The notes under the pieces: generated by a model
What the model was told of the DNA's origin: nothing
Database searches by the model: none
Seen by the model: only the letters and a program-made list of their open reading frames with translations
Position numbers and translations under genes: made by a program
Shown: piece after piece, positions 59,195 to 64,000 of the stretch
How the letters are laid out: the number at the start of each line of letters is the position of its first letter
How positions within the stretch are numbered: the stretch's first letter is position 1
From: Chinchilla lanigera
Taxonomy: Eukaryota > Chordata > Mammalia > Rodentia > Chinchillidae
Assembly: GCF_000276665.1 (NCBI RefSeq)
Contig: NW_004955417.1
Coordinates: 25,731,578 to 25,795,577 of the forward strand
Direction: 5' to 3'
DNA length: 64,000 nt

Positions 59195-60737
59195 AAAACC
59201 TTGTCATACTGCCAGCTGGGACACAGCAGGACAAAACACACAGGGCAATGCACCTGGGCACAGTGGCGGGAGAGCAAAGGTGGCAAATGCTCCTCCTAGG
59301 GCCTCATGCTCACCTGGGCAGTTACTTTTCACATTTACATGTCATAAACCTATAGTGCAGCACAGCTGCCTGGTACAAAATTACTTAGGCCCACTCTGAC
59401 TTTGGTGTGAGTGCTTTATCAGTGCTGATTTGCACACCATGGACATACATAGTAGAGAAATATACACGTCAGCTTCTGTCTTTGCCATGCCACTCTTGGA
59501 TGAAGAATCCTCTTGCTGCAAGCATTCTCCTTGTTTTCACAAGTTCGTTCTCTTCGTTTGGCCTCACTGGCATTGTTACACCATGGTCCTACTTATTCTA
59601 TCATAGCTTACTGTGGAGAAGGACATTCTTTAGTTGATTTTTCAATGTATTATCTATTTGGGACTTCGGGCCTGATAAAGCCACATGATTGTTTAATTCT
59701 GGAGGAAGTCTAGCAAAGGCATTGGTGGAAAGGAAATGATAGCAGGACCTGTGTCCCTGTGGAGAGCCACGGGGACAGCACTAAATGCTTTGCTGAGATT
59801 TGCTGAATGATAACAGGATGGCTAACGAAGTCGTCTCATTCCTGTGATAATTCAGTTGTATTGTCCTCACTAATCCTGTTAATTATTCCTCCCATTTGCC
59901 CTGTTGCTGCTTTTTTTTGTATCCCAATAAAAGGCTAAGGAGGATGGTAATCGAGGCTTCAGTCCGAGAGCCTGCAAGCCCCTTGATCCATAACTGTCTC
60001 TCTCGTTTTTTTCATCTGTGGGCACCTCGTTCTCGAGATCTGTTACAGTAGACAGAAACGGACTATACACCAACAGCTTATGGTTCCACCAGCACCTCAG
60101 ATACCCAGCCACACCCATTCACAGGTCCATCGAAGCTCCTCATGCTCCGAAACAGACTGGAGGGCCCAGCGGGTGCGTATGTGACTATTGTTTCCCAGTG
60201 CCCGGCATCAAAGGACTCAGTGTGCTGCCCCATGCTGAGGAAGGTGGTTGGAAACACACACCTTAATTAGCCAGGGCAAGAGCAGAAAACACAATAAAAT
60301 CAAAGGCAAATGCAGTAGTTCAGCACCTTAACTTCTAGACAGGATATTTTGCTAGAGATATTTTCCCCTGCATTCCAATCGAGTAGGGATAGGAGAGAGA
60401 AGGGGCGTGGTGCAGGAGGCCCCAGACATCACTGCAAGCAGGGGAGCTGGATGGGGCACACAGACGCTACTGTGCTATTCTGCCTCGGAGACCGAGAGCT
60501 TATGTGGGACCCAGAGAGATCTGACAGCAGTTTGTAAGTGCTCCAGAGCTCATCTTACCACACGGAGCTGGAACGCTAAGCTTGGCTGGATGGGAGGCAA
60601 ATGAAACAGCCAATGAGGGGAGAAGGGAAGGCGGGCCTGCTCACAGGAACCTGGGAAACTCCACAGGGATGTGCACTGGTTTGCAACTCGTAATTGTAAC
60701 GTTTTATCAGCATGTGTGTTTTTAACAAATGCAAAAC

Positions 60738-60965
60738 TGCATAGTTAACCAGTTTTATTATTATCACTTAGAACATTTAAATAAATGATACACTTCTATA
60801 AAATAAAATGTTTCACTGTTATCTGGCGGAAGGCCTGGTCCATCTGGAACTGTCGCCAGTGACCGGCAGCAGCCGCCTTTCTCGCTGCGTCCTGGGTGAG
60901 TGAGACTCAGCAGGAAGATGTGGCCACGGCCATCACCACCGTTATTTTCTGTAATTTCCATCCTC
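60738..60965 (-). other. MRPL13: MRPL13 3' UTR
   Basis: Runs from the stop codon to an estimated cleavage site about 15-20 bases past the AATAAA at 60754-60759 (minus strand). At about 230 bases it is short. Confidence 0.75.
60754..60759 (-). promoter_or_regulatory. poly(A) signal, MRPL13
   Basis: Minus-strand AATAAA within gtgataataataaaactgg. Confidence 0.8.
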
Positions 60966-60987
60966 CTATAGCCGGTAATCTTCAGGT
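60966..60987 (-). CDS. MRPL13: MRPL13 last coding exon (mitochondrial ribosomal protein L13)
   Basis: On the minus strand the acceptor gtctttcag is followed by one base completing a codon from the previous exon, then CCT GAA GAT TAC CGG CTA TAG, that is P-E-D-Y-R-L-stop. Mammalian MRPL13 (about 178 residues; large subunit of the mitochondrial ribosome, family uL13) ends WTPPEDYRL as I recall, so this tiny final exon fits. The following AATAAA and the position next to COL14A1 in convergent orientation support it. Only seven codons are visible, so the identification rests on this short match plus gene order. The preceding exon was not found within the window. Confidence 0.82.
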
Positions 60988-63900
60988 CTGAAAGACAAAC
61001 ATCAGCATTTATTTCTCATGAACCATTATTTCATTTTCTCCTAGCTGAGGAAGGAAGATTATTTTTCCAACTTAAAAGGAAAAGTAACTCTTCACTGAGA
61101 AACCTCTACAAACATTTTATGTAAGTATTTGGTACAAAATACTAAGGCCAAAACATAACAAAATGCAAGTTCCATGAAAATTCCGAAGTCCTTCTGAAGG
61201 TGTAAGTATGATCACCTTGTGCTTATAGACACATGCATCTAGTAAGTTAAATTCACCTTCTCTCTTCTAATTTTGAACACTTCATCTCACAGAAAAAAAT
61301 TACTGTGCTTTTTTAAGTTTAAAATTGATACAAAGTATAGATTGACCTTACAAAGTCAAATTTTCTTTCTTTTTAATTTTGGTTAAAATCTGAACTGAAC
61401 AAGAACCAAATCAAATTCAATGGTTAGATTTGATGTCGATCTTATGAGGAAACCTGATTCGGTTTCTCGTTCGGTTCAGTTTGTGACCAGAATTGTGGAC
61501 AGAAGTGATTTGTGAACCCAGGCATGAACGTAATGACATCTAAGAGTCACTTCCCTTAGCAAATTAAAACAAAAATTTCAAGGAAGTGTTAAATAAAATG
61601 AAGGAAAGGACCATAACAGACAAAATGAGAATAAAAAATTTTAAATGCAAAATGTTTTAGTGCCTTATTATCTCTCAATAGTATACTGACAGTATCAGGT
61701 ACTCACTACGGCTATAGCTGTGAAATATTTAATCCTTCGAGTTCCTTTCAAAAGTGATTAAGCTGTCCTGAAATGACTTATCTAGTTCCGTCCACACTTA
61801 CAGCACGTTTTTTTGCACTGAATACTCACAAGATACCAGACAGCCCAGCTAAGAGCACCCGTCTACTGGCTGAGGAAAAGAACCGCACTGCGACTTTCAG
61901 CAGTGTATTGTTAACAGTGGAGCAGGCCCTGGTCCGGGAAGCCAGCCGGATCTGCTGCCCCGGATCTGCCACCAACAACCATGAGAAGAGCAAACGGCGC
62001 TGTCGCTGTCCTGAGATCTTCCCAACGTAAAAACCTCAGCGTGGTCTGGGAAACGATGATGTGATGTGGCGTCTGCAGGCGGCTCTGAGCGCAGCCTTTT
62101 AACCTTTGCTGCATGACTCCAGTGATCAAAGCGGCTCCTGGGTACAGGACACCAGGGCACTGGAAGAAGTGCTGTGTTCCCTGTCCAGCTGGTTCATGTC
62201 ACTGTACGGCAGCGGTGGCGGGGCCGCTGGAAAGAAATTGAAGCTAATGTACCGTTTGGCTCTGGGCAATTGAATTTTTACAGGGAAGGCTCCCGCTCCA
62301 GGTCAAAGCAAAGTGGGGAGGCTGCCTTTGCGTGGGACCGAGTCCAGCACTGGCCATGAGAGTGAAGGGTGCAGCCACATGTGGACACTGACCTTGAGGA
62401 AGCGGGGTGCAGTGGACTGACAACTGCTGGTCAACTTGGAATATCCAGCTGAAATGAACCAGCGTGGTGCTAGGTGTGTGAGGCCCACCTGAGAGTTGTT
62501 GCTGCGTAAGAGGCAGAATAGAGGGGAAGAAGCTGTAGGTTCTCCTGAGGACCTTGTCATGCTGGCTTTGCTGATGAACTTGGCTGCTCTCACGGCCAAT
62601 GGAGCTCCGGACCTTACTGACACTGAGAATAGCTCCGGTTCACTTTAGAGGAGCTCTGGTTCTCACTTTGAGCATTGCTTTCCAGCTCCGGAGGGAAAGA
62701 TGGTGCACTGCTCAGTCTTCTGGAGAAGCTTGTTGCACTGTCTTTCCTGATGGGAGCTCGGCTTTCCCCATCGTAGAGGAGCTCCGGACCTCACTGTTCG
62801 TGAGGATGGCTGTGGTAGTTTTTGGGAGAGCTCTGGTTCATACTTTGAGTGTCGCTTTCTGGCTCTAGTGCAGATCCCTCAGCCTGCTAGCACAGATCCC
62901 TCATCCCGCTGGCACAGACTTCCTAGCTTCCACCACTGACCTCTGGGCCTTCCCAGCACAGATCCGTGAAACAGGCCTGCATGAGATACTGTCATGGGCT
63001 CTTGGCCACCAGCTGGACTCATGCAGGGCGTTGTTATGAACTCTAGGTCTTCAGTTAGACCATTCAGGGTATTATCATGGGATCCAGGCCCTCAGCTGGA
63101 TTCTTTGGTCTTTAGTGTGTGGGCAGATGTCCTGCCCTCTTTGTATATGACTCTTTGGGTGGTTGTTATAAAACAATCTTATAAATTATGTATCCTGTAT
63201 TACACTCTTCCCCTTGCAAAACCCCAAACCACCACAGGGGACTAAGGAAGCCCACCTGTGTCTAGAGAAGAAAGCCTTCTGGAGGAAGGGACGAGCTGGA
63301 GGCCGAGGGCTGTCAGAGCCGCTAAGTGATGTGCAGCAGCCAGGGCAGACGGTCTGGAGGATGAGCGAGGCCAGGGCTCCCGAAGACGCCCATGCACTGA
63401 CTGCTGGGATCCAGGGCCAGGCTGCACTGTGCATCACGCCGGAAACAGAGGACCGAGCTGGTGCGTCATGTGTGAGGGAACGGGAGGCAGCTGGAGCTCC
63501 GTGGAGACCTCGGCACAGCTCCGCTCATATCCCGATCAGGACCGCGCAGCAGCCCCTCGGCTCCAGTGAAGTGCAGACACTCCAGGGTGCACCCCAGGAC
63601 TCCCTGACGGCCCAGCTCACCCTTCTGCATCTCAGCCCCTCCAGCCGTTTGCTGCTCCTCCACGGCCCGGGCTTGGGCTCTGCAGCTTCCTCTGTGGGGA
63701 TATGTCTGTCTTCTCCCGCCTGGCCAGCCCGACTCCTCCTTCACAATGCAACCCAGTGGCCGTGTCTCCTGGCGAGCTCCTCACGATGTCCCTTCCTCGG
63801 GACGGCCCGCGACTCCGTCCCACACCCCCAGCTGCACCTCCCATTGCCCTGGCTCTGCCTTGTGAACAGCACGCGTTGGGAGTTTTCTCAGGTGCCACAA

Positions 63901-64000
63901 AGCACCGCAACGGCTCTGTGAATCACGCTACCTTATCCTCGGGGCCGCTTTCTGAGAAAGCCACTGCGACTGACCCCGTCTTACAATGCCAAAGCTGGGG
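60988..64000 (-). other. MRPL13: MRPL13 last intron (partial)
   Basis: No upstream MRPL13 exon is recognised before the window ends. The first kilobase is AT-rich. At 62,170-63,200 there is unassigned, possibly repetitive sequence including a ~100-bp degenerate direct repeat. At 63,200-63,960 the sequence is GC-rich, with a 235-codon open frame on plus (63214-63921) lacking any domain I recognise. Confidence 0.65.
62601..62880 (+). repeat. degenerate direct repeat, two ~100-bp units
   Basis: ggagctccggacct...gagctctggttc...actttgag...gctttc...gctc occurs at 62601-62700 and again from 62778, offset 177 bases, with moderate divergence. Confidence 0.7.

Larger units (their letters stand above)
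42496..60737. other. intergenic interval between COL14A1 and MRPL13
   Basis: No convincing gene was found. Contents by position: TCAC/TCAT run 42589-42630; probable MaLR internal sequence 42640-44530; purine repeat with assembly gap 44535-44910; LTR fragments 44898-45172, 56100-56265 and 56270-56607; B1-like SINEs 46309-46434 and 51953-52112; ID SINEs 51325-51404 and 59105-59194; L1 54738-55190. Intervals 45.2-46.3, 46.5-51.3, 52.2-54.1 and 56.6-59.1 kb show nothing I can name beyond scattered old-repeat-like text. Long open frames there carry no recognisable domain. Confidence 0.7.

Noticed and set aside
60988..64000. Penultimate MRPL13 exon
   Set aside because: I searched the minus strand for the conserved stretch that precedes PEDYRL in MRPL13 and saw no match, so it probably lies beyond the right edge.

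Overview
This is a mammalian genomic window from a rodent. It holds no bacterial, viral or CRISPR-type gene system. The evidence for a mammal is small exons with GT/AG borders encoding Gly-X-Y collagen repeats, large introns full of SINE, LINE and LTR fragments, and CA/GT, GA and GATA microsatellites. Rodent origin is suggested by tRNA-derived ID-type SINEs and B1-like SINEs. The long B1-like form with two 'GCCAGCCTG' blocks points to a non-murid rodent (beaver, kangaroo rat or squirrel-like), but the species cannot be fixed by reading alone.

Left two thirds (about 1-42,500, plus strand): the 3' part of COL14A1, which encodes the FACIT collagen alpha-1(XIV). Eleven constant coding exons were read directly. 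They give most of the COL2 triple helix, the NC2 linker, the whole COL1 helix and the start of NC1 with the FACIT Cys-x4-Cys motif. All splice phases join without a frame break. The gene then has two alternative last exons in the same phase, each with its own stop and poly(A) signal. The first (40,845-40,876) gives a short tail, DLIPYNDYQH. The second (41,663-41,742) gives a 26-residue tail ending ELWGSGI.

Middle (about 42,500-60,740): an intergenic interval with no convincing gene. It holds a region resembling ERVL-MaLR internal sequence, a 230-base assembly gap inside a purine microsatellite, LTR fragments, an L1 3' end, B1-like SINEs and two ID SINEs with clear target-site duplications.

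Right end (about 60,740-64,000, minus strand): the last exon of MRPL13 (mitochondrial ribosomal protein L13), recognised from its C-terminal PEDYRL-stop and a following AATAAA, plus part of the adjoining intron. COL14A1 and MRPL13 therefore point at each other, the order I recall for mammals.

Most notable observations: (1) the two mutually exclusive COL14A1 C-termini; (2) a 248-bp, gap-free inverted duplication of about 94% identity inside the 9.6-kb COL14A1 intron, with arms about 1.1 kb apart around an antisense L1 fragment; (3) a GC-rich intronic island near 33.0-33.85 kb; (4) a 115-nt pyrimidine tract next to one collagen exon; (5) a 17-bp minisatellite filling much of a 330-bp intron; (6) a solo LTR with a perfect 5-bp target-site duplication. 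I see no evidence for a new multi-gene system here.
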